A DNA stretch of 64,000 bases from CAYNRE01 sp964399535 (GCA_964399535.1 CAYNRE010000009.1:62001-126000); one strand, 5' to 3'. Shown: positions 25,011-35,491, counted from the stretch's first letter. Numbers and translations are program-made. The notes: generated by a model from the letters alone, not told the origin.

Positions 25011-25649
25011 ATGACACCAACCTGCCTGGTCGTCGGCTTGGCTGTGCTTATGGCCCTGCCACCGCATCCGCTCAATCAGGCCATCGGCGGGCGCAGCGGT
25101 AACAGCAAGCCGCGCCGCGGCGACGCGGTGGTGTCGGCCATCGTCGACAGCCGCGCCTTCGCCCAAATGGTCGATTCGGCGGTGCGTTTCGCCAAGGACC
25201 CGGTCGCCGCTCGCGACGCCGAATTGGCTTCGCTTTCCCCGGGCGGCCGCGTTCGGGTGCTGTTGGCCGACCTGTTCGCCGAGATCGACTCGGTCAAGCA
25301 GCGCCAGGAGTCGCTTTCCGGACCACCCGGTATCGACGACGGCCGGCCGCCGTTCGGCGGTGCGGCCGAGGCTGGCCACCCGCTCGATTCGCTGTTCGCC
25401 AAGTACGCCGGCGACGCTTCGCGATTGACCCGGGCATTGCGGGGCAGCCAGTCGTTTCGTCGGCTCATTTCCCGGGCCGCGACCGAGGCTCGGCCCCTTC
25501 GCGAAACGGCGGGGCTGAACTACGCCGAACAGGTTCGCGTCGCGATTTCTGAAGCGCTTCGCCAATCCGCCGGGGCCGAGGGCAATTTCCCTCGCCCGCC
25601 GCAGCCGCCGCCCGACGTGGACGCCCCGCCACCAGCGGCGCCACCGTAA
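25011..25649 (+). CDS. Small exported helical protein; function unknown
   Basis: A 212-residue protein. A hydrophobic N-terminus (CLVVGLAVLMALPP) could be a signal or anchor. The body is helical and charged (AFAQMVDSAVRFAKDPVAAR, LADLFAEIDSVKQRQESL), and the end is Pro-rich (PRPPQPPPDVDAPPPAAPP). GGGGAG lies close before the ATG. I recognise no family. It follows ppa by 24 bases. Confidence 0.6.
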   Translation: MTPTCLVVGLAVLMALPPHPLNQAIGGRSGNSKPRRGDAVVSAIVDSRAFAQMVDSAVRFAKDPVAARDAELASLSPGGRVRVLLADLFAEIDSVKQRQESLSGPPGIDDGRPPFGGAAEAGHPLDSLFAKYAGDASRLTRALRGSQSFRRLISRAATEARPLRETAGLNYAEQVRVAISEALRQSAGAEGNFPRPPQPPPDVDAPPPAAPP

Positions 25650-25686
25650 GGGAGCTGACACGCCCGATGACTAGTCGGGCTCTCGT

Positions 25687-26313
25687 CTAGCGCAGGTCGA
25701 TCATCTCCCGCTGTTTCATCTCTCGAACGATTCGGTAAACCCTGGTCATGGGTTCGGCGGGCAATCTCTCGCTCGGATTCTTGTCGAGCAGCCGGGCTCG
25801 TTCGACGGCGTCTTCCACCATCTGCGAGGTGACTGGACTACTCGGACCGCTTCGCTTCGTGTAGCCACCTGCCGCGGTGCGCACGCGTCGAGCAACTTCC
25901 TCGCAAGTCAAACTACTGACTTCTCCTAACTCGCCGAAATGCAGGAGCCACCAGAGTTCGAAGCAGGGATTGCTCAGCGCGGCAAAATAGCCCTTCTGCT
26001 CGCACTGTTGAAGGACAAGTAGAAGATTCGCGACATGGTTTGACTGAACCCAGTGATCGTAGTCGATGCAGAGCCAGAGCTGATCTCCCTCTCCAACCTC
26101 GTATTCTGTCCGGTGCTCGTCGAGCCTGCTGAGAACCGACTCGGGCGACGACTTCCCATCTTCCGTTGGCAAAACCACGAACTGAACTCGCTTCGTCCGA
26201 AAACGGTCGAAGTACGCTTTGACGGCGTCTTTGTCCTCGCTGGCAATGACAATCAACGTGGCGTCACGGACGACGCCCGAATCACGACTCAGCGGGCGCG
26301 GTTTCCTCGGCAT
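25687..26313 (-). CDS. rloB: RloB/AbiLii-like protein (second gene of a two-gene defence module)
   Basis: A 208-residue RloB-family protein. TLIVIASEDKDAVKAYFDRF (19-38) matches the N-terminal strand-Glu-helix, with E26. LCIDYDHW gives D84 and D86, a TOPRIM-like DxD, and SNPCFELWWLLHF (114-126) is the family signature. RloB occurs with the ATPase RloA in restriction/anticodon-nuclease loci, and the related AbiL pair causes abortive phage infection. The start overlaps the end of the rloA-like gene by 32 bases, so they are coupled. GC content is visibly below the flanks. Predicted effector role: nucleic-acid cleavage or binding (inference). Confidence 0.82.
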   Translation of the reverse strand: MPRKPRPLSRDSGVVRDATLIVIASEDKDAVKAYFDRFRTKRVQFVVLPTEDGKSSPESVLSRLDEHRTEYEVGEGDQLWLCIDYDHWVQSNHVANLLLVLQQCEQKGYFAALSNPCFELWWLLHFGELGEVSSLTCEEVARRVRTAAGGYTKRSGPSSPVTSQMVEDAVERARLLDKNPSERLPAEPMTRVYRIVREMKQREMIDLR

Positions 26314-27652
26314 CGGCCCCGTTCTCCTGCCCCGATTCCAGCAGCTTCTCCAGTTCGCGCATCGACCCGATCATGGGAATCGCACCGAACCGCCCCTGCA
26401 AGTAGCCTTTTTCGAGTTGCAGGTCGTTTCTCACCTTGAAATCCGAGAGCGGCACAAGCCGGCTTTGCTGTTGATCGTCCTTCTCGACGAACCAGTACTC
26501 GTCGCGCCGCAACAGGTCCTGGTTCAAAAGATGTGCCTCGTGCGTGGTGACAATTAGCTGCTTTTGGGCCCCAGGCTCGGTTTCGCTGAACAGTCGCACA
26601 AACTCCCAGCACAAGAGCGGATGCAGGCTGCGATCCAGTTCGTCGATGACCAGTACCGTCGGCGAATTCTGCGATCGAACTAGAAACGGAAGATATGACA
26701 GCAACTGTCGCGTGCCGTCCGACTCCGCACCGATAGGAAGGTTAAACGATCGACCGTCGATCGCGTGAACCGCTACAATGCGATGGCGCAGCAACTTTTT
26801 TTCTCCGCCTTCATCCGTCCACGTGTACGTTGACAGGCCCCCCGGTTCGTCGTCGTCAAAGGGAATCGCGAATCCTCCACGGAGTTCGATCGAAGGAATA
26901 GACGTCACATCCAATCTTACATCCTCGATCCCAGTATCAACGGCGCGAAGCAGCTTCCCGCAAAGAGCGCGTAAAGACTCGTCTCTCAATAACTCCTCAT
27001 CGGCTCGCTTCAGGTGCTCAGAATCCACGATACAGAGATGCTTTGTTAGCCAATCGAGGACGCTGGAGAGACCTTGGCCTACTTTCTCCCTGGGCAGTTC
27101 AAACAAGCGATGAAGTAGTGGCTCGTCCGTTGACAGGGGAAGCTGAATTGCGTCGCGAAGAGTCTTTGCCGACAACGGATCGTTGCCCAACCATCCATTC
27201 GAGTCGGAACGAATGGGAACATCGTCGTCCGGACCACGCTCGAAGGCTACGCGTTCTGCTGTACCAGCTAGTCGAATTAGCCATTCTCCGAGAACTCTCG
27301 ACTCGACGACATCAATCCCGTACACGTACGTTTGATCCCGGACCAGAAATCGGAATTCGAATGTCGTTGGAGACGTGTCGTCAGCATTTCGAAAGCGAAA
27401 TGGGCGCAACTCCTGCAGCACCCTCCCTCCCTCGCGAATCAACCGCTGCGCGAACGCCATCGCCTGTATCAGGTTCGACTTGCCCGCTGCGTTCGCACCA
27501 TAGATCACCGCCGCACGCAGCACGTGCTTATCGGTTCCCGGGATCGACACCCGGTGGTTCGGGTGGTCGGTCAGCTTGTTGCTGGCCACCATGTTCAGCG
27601 TTACCTCTTCGCCGAACGAACGGAAATTCGCGACCGAGAACGAAATCAGCAT
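26282..27652 (-). CDS. rloA: RloA/AbiLi-like AAA family ATPase
   Basis: A 456-residue ABC/SMC-like ATPase starting at MLISFSVANFRSFGEE, the standard opening of this class. Walker A GANAAGKS (52-59), signature-like ESDGTRQLLSYLP (310-322), Walker B VLVIDELD (333-340) and the H-loop TTHEAHLL (369-376) are all present. The segment between Walker A and signature (about 75-300) is family specific. No C-terminal TOPRIM is fused; that function is probably supplied by RloB. The frame stays open 102 codons further upstream, but homology begins here. It is followed by rloB with a 32-base overlap. Confidence 0.85.
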   Translation of the reverse strand: MLISFSVANFRSFGEEVTLNMVASNKLTDHPNHRVSIPGTDKHVLRAAVIYGANAAGKSNLIQAMAFAQRLIREGGRVLQELRPFRFRNADDTSPTTFEFRFLVRDQTYVYGIDVVESRVLGEWLIRLAGTAERVAFERGPDDDVPIRSDSNGWLGNDPLSAKTLRDAIQLPLSTDEPLLHRLFELPREKVGQGLSSVLDWLTKHLCIVDSEHLKRADEELLRDESLRALCGKLLRAVDTGIEDVRLDVTSIPSIELRGGFAIPFDDDEPGGLSTYTWTDEGGEKKLLRHRIVAVHAIDGRSFNLPIGAESDGTRQLLSYLPFLVRSQNSPTVLVIDELDRSLHPLLCWEFVRLFSETEPGAQKQLIVTTHEAHLLNQDLLRRDEYWFVEKDDQQQSRLVPLSDFKVRNDLQLEKGYLQGRFGAIPMIGSMRELEKLLESGQENGADAEETAPAES

Positions 27653-28079
27653 GGACGCACCCTCGGTGGATTCCCTGAAACGCCGGTTGTGACTCGAATC
27701 CCTATCTATTATTCGAGACAATTTCTCGGATGCACCCGATTTGTGTCCATTTTCCGATAGTTCTGGCTCGTTTTTCGAGGTTTTTTCGCACCGCGTGGCC
27801 TGGGACTGCGAATTGGGGGGCACACCTGGCTCGTCATCCATCGGCGCCCCAAAAACGTCGACCTTGTAACTCCGGCCAGGGTCCGAAAATTGGAACCAAA
27901 ACACCTTATACGATAAGCACTTGCGACACGCCCAGTGGGTTGAGCTTCGGGCCCCCAAACGGTATATTTCTGGTTTCCCTAGGGGCTCCTCGCGGAGCCC
28001 CTTCGCAGGGCCCGTCTGCTAGGTCGCGGATGACCGTCGCGGAGGCCCGAATTGCCCTCATCCGACCCGAGGAGCCCAG
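27653..28079. other. 427-base divergent region between rloA and gyrA with two inverted repeats
   Basis: There is no convincing gene here; the open frames over it lack coding character. It contains CTTATACGATAAG (27905-27917), a 5-3-5 inverted repeat that could be an operator or a promoter core, and a perfect hairpin at 27981-28002 in the gyrA leader. The segment from about 27660 to 27960 is AT-richer than most of the window, like the rlo genes. Confidence 0.5.
27981..28002 (+). promoter_or_regulatory. Perfect hairpin in the gyrA leader
   Basis: AGGGGCTCC (27981-27989) and GGAGCCCCT (27994-28002) form a perfect 9-bp stem with a TCGC loop, ending 77 bases before the gyrA start codon. No T tract follows. 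It could be a leader stem or a transcription barrier; function is not shown. Confidence 0.5.
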
Positions 28080-30851
28080 GTGGCCAGCGACTCTGAAGAT
28101 CCGTCCGATTTGCCCGAAGAGCCCGCTGGCGAGGTGCCCGCCGGCAACGCAGCGCCCGACCTGCCCGTGGGCAAGCTCGTCGATCTGAACATTGAAGACG
28201 AGCTGAAAGACAGCTACCTCACTTACGCCATGAGCGTCATCGTCAGCCGGGCCCTGCCCGACGTGCGCGATGGCCTCAAGCCCTCGCAGCGGCGCATCCT
28301 AGTTGCCATGAACGATCTGAACCTCACGCCGGGCGCCAGCCGGGTGAAGTGCGCTAAGATCTCGGGCGATACCAGCGGCAACTACCATCCGCACGGCGAA
28401 GCGGTGATCTATCCCACCTTGGTCCGCATGGCCCAAGAGTGGAACATGCGCCATGTGCTGATCGACAAGCAGGGCAATTTCGGCTCGATCGCCGGCCTCC
28501 CCGCCGCGGCCATGCGGTATACCGAGGCCCGAATGTCGCCGATCGCGGCCCTGATGCTCGAAGACCTGAAACTCGACACGGTCGAATTCGTGCCGACCTA
28601 CGACGAGCGGCGCCAAGAGCCCACCGTCCTGCCGTCGAGGTTTCCCAACCTGTTGGTCAATGGCGCCGGCGGAATCGCGGTGGGCATGGCCACCAGCATT
28701 CCCCCGCACAACTTGGGCGAAGTCTGCGAAGCGCTGGTGCGAATCATCGACCAGAGCGATGTCTCGATCGACGAGCTGATGGAGATCATTCCCGGTCCCG
28801 ATTTTCCCACCGGGGGTATCGTCTGCGGCCGCACCGGCATTCGCCGAGGCTACCTTACCGGCCGCGGCACCATTACCGTGCGAGCCCGGGCGCGGATCGA
28901 AGAGCATGGCAAAAACCGCCACCGGATCGTGGTCTCGGAGATTCCCTATCAGCAGGCCCGCGACCGGGTCGAAGAGCGCATCGCCGACCTGGTCAACGAA
29001 GACCGCATCAAGGGCATTTCGGCCATTCGCAACGAGAGCGATTTGAAGGAGCCGGTGCGGCTGATCCTGGAACTGAAACGCGACGCCGACCCCGACGTGG
29101 TGCTGAACCAGCTCTACGAGTACTCGCCGCTGCAAGATTCGTTCTCGATCATTCTTTTGGCGCTGGTCGATGGCAAGCCGCGCACCCTCACGCTCAAGGG
29201 GCTGCTCGAGGAGTTTCTCCGCCACCGCGTGACGGTCATCCGCCGCCGTACCCAGTTCCTCCTAGCCCGGGCCCGCCAGCGCAAGCACACGGTGGAAGGG
29301 CTGCTTTTGGCCCACGTCAATATCGACGAGGTAATCCGCGTGATTCGCTCGTCGAAGACCCAGCCCGAGGCCAAGGCCCGGTTGATGGGAATCGAGTGCC
29401 CCGCGGCGCTCATGCAGCGAGCCCTGGGCGATACGGGCTTTGCGGTCTTTCAGGCCGAGCGCGGAGCGCGTGAAAGCTACACGCTCACGGCGGTGCAGGC
29501 CGAGGCCATCTTGAAAATGACGCTCGGCCAGTTGGTCAACCTGGAGCAAGAACGGTTGGCCGACGAGTTCCAGAAGCTGCTCGACGAGATTCAAGAGTAT
29601 CTCCGTATCCTCTCCGACGAACAGCAGATTCTCGAGATCATTCGCAACGACTGCCTGGAGCTGAAGCGCCGCTTCGGCGAGCCCCGCCGCACCGAGATCA
29701 GTGGCGAGGAAGTCGGCTCGATCGACATCGGTGATCTGATCACCGAAGAATCGATGGTGGTCACCATCAGCCACCAGGGGTACATCAAGCGCACTCCGTC
29801 CAGCACCTACAAGGCCCAGCGCCGCGGTGGCAAGGGAATCAAAGGGTCCAAGAGCGACGACGAAGACCCGATCCGCCATCTGTTCGTGGCCAGTACCCAC
29901 GACTACCTGCTCTTCTTCACCAATCGCGGCAAGGTCTACTGGCAAAAGGTGTACGACCTGCCCCAGCTCAGCCGGGAAAGCAAGGGCCGGGCCATCGTTA
30001 ATCTGCTCAGTTTCGCCGAGGGAGAAAAAATCTCGGCCTGCTTCCCCATTCGCGATTTCCAGCCGGGCCGCTTCCTGCTGATGGCCACTCGCGGTGGCCT
30101 GGTCAAGAAGACCCCGCTCGAAGCCTATGGCCGGCCGCTCAAGGGAGGCATCATCGCCATCAAGCTCCGGGAAGACGACGAGCTGGTCGACGTGGTCATT
30201 TCTCAACCCGGCGACGAGGTCGTGCTCTCCTCCACCTCGGGCATGGCCATCCGCTTCAACGAGGCCGATGCCCGGCCGATGGGGCGCGATTCCATGGGTG
30301 TCAAGGGAATCAATCTCTCGGGCAGCGACCGCGTGGTGGGCATGGTCGTGGCCTCGGCGGAGGCCACGCTGCTGACCGCCTGCGCCAACGGCTACGGCAA
30401 ACGCACTCCGTTCGGCACCAGCGACGCCCTGCCCGAAGCCGCCGAAGAAGGCGCCGAACCAAGCGAGGCCGAACCCTCTGCCAACGACGACGCCGAGGGC
30501 GAAGGGGGCCCGTCCGGCCAGCGGTACCGCACGCAGCGGCGCGGCGGCAAAGGCCTGCGCGACATCAAAACCACCAGCCGCAACGGCCCGGTTGTCGGCA
30601 TCGTCAGCGTCACCGACGATGACGAACTGCTCATGATTTCCGGCCGCGGAAAGATTCAGCGGATTCGCGCCAGCGACGTCAGTGTCATCGGCCGCAACAC
30701 GCAGGGCGTGCGCATCATGACGCTCGACGAAGGCGATACCCTGGCCGCCGTGGTGCGCGTGCCGGCCGAGGAAGAGGTCGATTCCGCCGACGGCTCCGCC
30801 CCGAACCCCGCGCCCTCGGCGCCGGCGGCCGAGCCGGAGGAAAATGTCTAG
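28080..30851 (+). CDS. gyrA: DNA gyrase subunit A with atypical quinolone-pocket residues
   Basis: A 923-residue type IIA topoisomerase A subunit with a GTG start. An acidic N-terminal extension (about 30 residues) precedes the core. The catalytic Tyr is Y147 in AAMRYTEARMS. QRRGGKG, the GyrA box, is present (about residue 580), which marks gyrase rather than topoisomerase IV. A Glu/Ala-rich acidic insert interrupts the C-terminal beta-pinwheel before a second RGGKG blade. In the quinolone region the sequence is HPHGEAVIYP (103-112), so the E. coli Ser83 and Asp87 positions are Ala108 and Pro112. Gyrase introduces negative supercoils; gyrB is not adjacent. Confidence 0.95.
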   Translation: MASDSEDPSDLPEEPAGEVPAGNAAPDLPVGKLVDLNIEDELKDSYLTYAMSVIVSRALPDVRDGLKPSQRRILVAMNDLNLTPGASRVKCAKISGDTSGNYHPHGEAVIYPTLVRMAQEWNMRHVLIDKQGNFGSIAGLPAAAMRYTEARMSPIAALMLEDLKLDTVEFVPTYDERRQEPTVLPSRFPNLLVNGAGGIAVGMATSIPPHNLGEVCEALVRIIDQSDVSIDELMEIIPGPDFPTGGIVCGRTGIRRGYLTGRGTITVRARARIEEHGKNRHRIVVSEIPYQQARDRVEERIADLVNEDRIKGISAIRNESDLKEPVRLILELKRDADPDVVLNQLYEYSPLQDSFSIILLALVDGKPRTLTLKGLLEEFLRHRVTVIRRRTQFLLARARQRKHTVEGLLLAHVNIDEVIRVIRSSKTQPEAKARLMGIECPAALMQRALGDTGFAVFQAERGARESYTLTAVQAEAILKMTLGQLVNLEQERLADEFQKLLDEIQEYLRILSDEQQILEIIRNDCLELKRRFGEPRRTEISGEEVGSIDIGDLITEESMVVTISHQGYIKRTPSSTYKAQRRGGKGIKGSKSDDEDPIRHLFVASTHDYLLFFTNRGKVYWQKVYDLPQLSRESKGRAIVNLLSFAEGEKISACFPIRDFQPGRFLLMATRGGLVKKTPLEAYGRPLKGGIIAIKLREDDELVDVVISQPGDEVVLSSTSGMAIRFNEADARPMGRDSMGVKGINLSGSDRVVGMVVASAEATLLTACANGYGKRTPFGTSDALPEAAEEGAEPSEAEPSANDDAEGEGGPSGQRYRTQRRGGKGLRDIKTTSRNGPVVGIVSVTDDDELLMISGRGKIQRIRASDVSVIGRNTQGVRIMTLDEGDTLAAVVRVPAEEEVDSADGSAPNPAPSAPAAEPEENV

Positions 30852-30897
30852 CCGCGCTCGGCCAGCAGCCCCACTCCTGCCACCAGGAAACGATTCG

Positions 30898-31890
<993 letters not shown>

Positions 31891-32022
31891 GCGACGCTCG
31901 CCAGCCGAGGGGCCGCCCCGGGGTTTTCCTCTCGGTCGCCGCAGTGAGATCGGCCCGCTGGGGGGCGCCCGAACTGCCGCGGCCCACACCCCCTGGTCAA
32001 AACCATCGCTCAGGACCGCTCG

Positions 32023-33018
32023 GTGAACGCACTGGTCACAGGCATCACGGGCTTCGCGGGTCGATTCCTGGCGGCTCATCTGCTCGGCCAGGGAGACCAG
32101 GTGCTGGGCACGGCCCGGCAGCCCCGCTGGACCCCCGACCCGGCCCTCGCTGCTTGGATTCCCCCGGCAGTAGCCGAGATCGAGTTGGTTGGCTGGAATC
32201 TGTCGGAAGAGCTGCCGGCCCGGGCGTCGGCCGCGATCGAGCGCTTCGCCCCCCAGACGATCTTCCATCTGGCCGCCATCAGCCTGCCAAGCGAGTGCGG
32301 CGCCCCGGAACCCAACCCGCTAGCCCGAGCCGTGAACATCGAAGGCACGCGCCGCGTCCTGGACTTGGCGGCCCGGCTGCCCGCGCCTCCCAAGGTGCTG
32401 CTGGTCAGTTCAAGCCAGGTTTACGCCCCGGTCGATCCTGCTCACCCCCAGGTCGCGGAGGATGCCCCGCTTGGACCTCGCCGCGGATACGGAAAAACCA
32501 AGCTGGCGGCCGAACAGTTGGCGGGGCAATTCCAGGCGGCCGGGCTGCGGGTCGTCGTGGCGCGTGCTTTTCAGCACACGGGTCCCGGCCAGCAGCCCCC
32601 CCTGATGCTACCGCAGTGGGCCCGGCAGCTTGCCCAGGGGGGCGCCGGTCCGGTGGAAGTTTTCACCCGCGACGCTTGGATCGATTTAACCGACGTGCGC
32701 GACGTTGTCCGGGCTTACCGCTTACTCGCGATCCTGGAAACCGCCGATTTGACCTATAATGTGGCATCGGGCGTGGCACGTTCCAGCCGCCAGGTGTTGG
32801 ATTGTCTGCTTCAGGCGGCGGGAGCCGACCGCGAGGTTCGCGAGTTGTTCCCCGGGCCCAAATGCGATCCGATCGGCGATATCGGGCGGCTGCGGCGCGA
32901 TACGAATTGGCAGCCCCAGGTTCCACTCGCCCAAACCGTACAAGAGACCCTGCACTACTGGCGGCGAGTCCTGGACCCGGCTGCCCTGAAGAATAGAGTC
33001 GAGGAGAATTCCCCTTGA
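32023..33018 (+). CDS. NAD-dependent sugar epimerase/reductase, GDP-6-deoxymannose reductase-like
   Basis: A 331-residue extended SDR enzyme starting at GTG 32023. TGITGFAGRFLAAHLL is the cofactor loop, VSSSQVYAP the Ser strand and YGKTK the catalytic pair; ARAFQHTGPGQQPPLMLPQWARQ is typical of Rmd. By context it would reduce the Gmd product to GDP-D-rhamnose, though an epimerase cannot be excluded. The ugd TTG start overlaps its stop (33015-33018), so the two are coupled. Confidence 0.82.
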   Translation: MNALVTGITGFAGRFLAAHLLGQGDQVLGTARQPRWTPDPALAAWIPPAVAEIELVGWNLSEELPARASAAIERFAPQTIFHLAAISLPSECGAPEPNPLARAVNIEGTRRVLDLAARLPAPPKVLLVSSSQVYAPVDPAHPQVAEDAPLGPRRGYGKTKLAAEQLAGQFQAAGLRVVVARAFQHTGPGQQPPLMLPQWARQLAQGGAGPVEVFTRDAWIDLTDVRDVVRAYRLLAILETADLTYNVASGVARSSRQVLDCLLQAAGADREVRELFPGPKCDPIGDIGRLRRDTNWQPQVPLAQTVQETLHYWRRVLDPAALKNRVEENSP

Positions 33019-34334
33019 GGATCGCCATGCTGGGAACCGGGTACGTCGGTCTGGTGACCGGAACGTGCCTGGCTGAGAGCGGTAACGAGGTAACCTGCCT
33101 CGATATCGATAGCCGTAAGATCGAGGCCCTTCGCGAAGGCCACATTCCGATTTACGAGCCGGGGCTGGCCGAACTGGTCTCGCGCAACGTCGCCCACGGA
33201 AGGTTGCACTTCACCACCCAGGCGGCTCAGGCGGTGCGCGGCGCGCGGCTGGTGTTCGTGGCCGTTGGCACTCCGTCGAGCGAGGACGGATCGGCCAATC
33301 TGAATTTTCTTCGCAGCGCGGTCGATAGCGTCGCCGGGCACCTCGACCCCCAGGCCATCGTGGTCATCAAAAGCACGGTGCCGGTGGGCACCAATCGCGA
33401 GGTGGGGCAGCGGCTACGCGAGCGGCTGGGGCGCGAAGTCGACGTGGCCAGCAACCCCGAGTTTCTCAAGGAAGGCGCCGCCCTGGACGACTTCATGAAG
33501 CCCGACCGAGTGGTCGTGGGCGTGCGCCGCCCCGAGGTGGGCGAGGTGCTGCAAGAGCTTTATCAGCCCTATTTGCGCACCGAAAACCCTTGCCTGACCA
33601 TGTCTCCGGAAAGCGCGGAGATGACCAAGTACGTGGCCAATGCGCTCTTGGCGACGAAGATCAGCTTCATCAACGAAATCGCCAACCTCTGCGAGCGGAT
33701 GGAGGCCGATATAAACGACGTGCGCCGGGGCATCGGCCACGACCGGCGGATCGGCTTCGCATTTCTCTTTCCCGGCGTGGGCTACGGCGGCAGCTGCTTC
33801 CCCAAAGACGTGCGGGCCCTGCAGTCGATGGCCCGCCAACACGGCATCGAGCCCCGCATTTTGGAAAGCGTCGACGTCGTCAACACCAACCAAAAAGTAG
33901 TGCTGCTCGAAAAGATTGTCCGCTACTTCGACGGCGGATTGACCGGCAAAACAATCGCCATCTGGGGTCTGGCATTCAAGCCCCGCACCGACGACATTCG
34001 CGAGGCCCCTGCCCTGGAGCTGATCGATCGACTACTGAAACAGGGGGCCAAGCTCCACGTCCACGATCCCGTGGCCATGGAAAACGTGCGCCACATTTAC
34101 GGCACCCGGCTCTCGTACGCGGAAACCCCCTACGAAGCCCTCAAGGGGGCCCATGCCCTGGCGATCATGACCGAATGGGACGAATTCCGGCACCCCGACT
34201 TCGCCGTGATGCGCGAAAGACTGAAATCACCCGTCATCTTCGACGGCCGCAATCTCTACTCCCGGGCCCAGATGCAGCAGCACGGGTTCACCTATTTCTG
34301 CATCGGTCGCCCCAGCGTGCGACCGGGCGGTTAG
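33015..34334 (+). CDS. ugd: UDP-glucose 6-dehydrogenase
   Basis: A 439-residue UDP-glucose/GDP-mannose dehydrogenase. Rossmann start MRIAMLGTGYVGLVTG, SNPEFLKEG (substrate strand) and catalytic Cys261 in GYGGSCFPKD; AFKPRTDDIREAP marks the C-terminal domain. It oxidises UDP-glucose to UDP-glucuronate for surface polysaccharides. The start is a TTG overlapping the previous stop. GDP-mannose dehydrogenase is the alternative in this family, but length and motifs fit Ugd. Its stop overlaps that of the convergent ribD by 4 bases. Confidence 0.93.
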   Translation: MRIAMLGTGYVGLVTGTCLAESGNEVTCLDIDSRKIEALREGHIPIYEPGLAELVSRNVAHGRLHFTTQAAQAVRGARLVFVAVGTPSSEDGSANLNFLRSAVDSVAGHLDPQAIVVIKSTVPVGTNREVGQRLRERLGREVDVASNPEFLKEGAALDDFMKPDRVVVGVRRPEVGEVLQELYQPYLRTENPCLTMSPESAEMTKYVANALLATKISFINEIANLCERMEADINDVRRGIGHDRRIGFAFLFPGVGYGGSCFPKDVRALQSMARQHGIEPRILESVDVVNTNQKVVLLEKIVRYFDGGLTGKTIAIWGLAFKPRTDDIREAPALELIDRLLKQGAKLHVHDPVAMENVRHIYGTRLSYAETPYEALKGAHALAIMTEWDEFRHPDFAVMRERLKSPVIFDGRNLYSRAQMQQHGFTYFCIGRPSVRPGG

Positions 34335-35491
34335 CGAACGAAGGGGCGGTCGGCGCCGCACGAATCGATTGTCGGCGCGGCGTCCGACGCGCCCGCCACG
34401 CGCCCCCGCACGTACAAGTCGCCTCCCACGGTTTCCCAGGCCGCATCATCCAAGCGCCAGGCCTGGGCCATCCACTCTTGCCCCTCGCCGGCCAGCGCGG
34501 GCGTGGCCCGGGCCCCGCCAATCAGCCGCGGCGCCACGAACACGTGGACCTCGTCGACCAACTGAGCGTCGAAGAGCGAACCCAGCACCTGGCCTCCGCC
34601 TTCGCAAAGTAGGTTGGTCAGCCGCCGCCGTCCCAATTCGTGTAGCAACTGCTCCCAGCGCTCTGGTGGCGACGGCGCGTCGCAGCGCCACACCTCGCAG
34701 CCCGCCTGTTCCAGTGCCCGGCACCGCTCGGCCGCCGCGGCGGGGCCAACCACCACCATCACTCCTGCCTGGGCCGCGGTGCGCACCAGTTGGCTTGCAA
34801 GTGGCAGCCGTGCCCGTGAGTCGAGCACAATTCGCAGCGGAACGCGGGGGCCGGCCGGGCGGGCGGTCAACAGCGGATCGTCGGCCAGCGCAGTGCCGAT
34901 TCCGACCACGATGGCATCCATGCGGCCACGCAATCGATGCACGCGCTGCCGCGACTCGTCCGAGGAAATCCAGCGGCTGTCGCCCGAACGCGTGGCCAGC
35001 TTGCCATCGAGCGTCATGGCCCACTTGGCCAATACCCAGGGGCGCCCCTGCTCGAGCAGCCGCAGGTAGGGCCCCATCAACCGCCGAGCCTCGGCTTCGG
35101 CCAGGCCCAGGCTGACCTCGACTCCGGCGGCTGCCAGTTGAGCCAGTCCCCGGCCCGAGGCGTGCGCCGCCGGGTCGCCGGCGGCCACCACGACCCGCGC
35201 TACGCCGGCTGCTAGAATGGCCTCGGTGCAAGGGGGCGTTTTGCCGAAATGGCTGCACGGCTCCAGCGTTACATACAGCGCGGCGCCGCGCGCCCGCTCG
35301 CCCGCCACGGCCAGGGCTTCCACCTCGGCATGCGCACCACCGTAGCGGCGGTGCCAGCCCTCGCCGATGATCTCGGCCCCCCGGGCCACGACGCAACCCA
35401 CCATGGGGTTGGGTTCCACCCAACCCTGGCCCTGAGCCGCAAGCTCGAGCGCCCGCCGCAAATGCCAAAGATCGAGATCGGCTTGCTGCAT
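34331..35491 (-). CDS. ribD: Bifunctional riboflavin biosynthesis deaminase/reductase RibD
   Basis: A 386-residue two-domain enzyme. The N-terminal deaminase has zinc ligands H54 in HAEVEAL and C79, C88 in TLEPCSHFGKTPPC. The C-terminal reductase domain (about 150-370) contains AKWAMTLDGKLAT, SRWISSDESR and NLLCEGGGQVLGSLF. It performs the second and third steps of riboflavin synthesis. It is convergent with ugd and stands alone here. Confidence 0.95.
   Translation of the reverse strand: MQQADLDLWHLRRALELAAQGQGWVEPNPMVGCVVARGAEIIGEGWHRRYGGAHAEVEALAVAGERARGAALYVTLEPCSHFGKTPPCTEAILAAGVARVVVAAGDPAAHASGRGLAQLAAAGVEVSLGLAEAEARRLMGPYLRLLEQGRPWVLAKWAMTLDGKLATRSGDSRWISSDESRQRVHRLRGRMDAIVVGIGTALADDPLLTARPAGPRVPLRIVLDSRARLPLASQLVRTAAQAGVMVVVGPAAAAERCRALEQAGCEVWRCDAPSPPERWEQLLHELGRRRLTNLLCEGGGQVLGSLFDAQLVDEVHVFVAPRLIGGARATPALAGEGQEWMAQAWRLDDAAWETVGGDLYVRGRVAGASDAAPTIDSCGADRPFVR

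Noticed and set aside
27653..27958. 102-codon N-terminal extension of rloA
   Set aside because: The ATPase family starts at MLISFSVANFRSFG; the extension has no conserved content.
27730..28188. Open frame overlapping the gyrA start
   Set aside because: No domain, poor start context, and it runs out of frame into gyrA.
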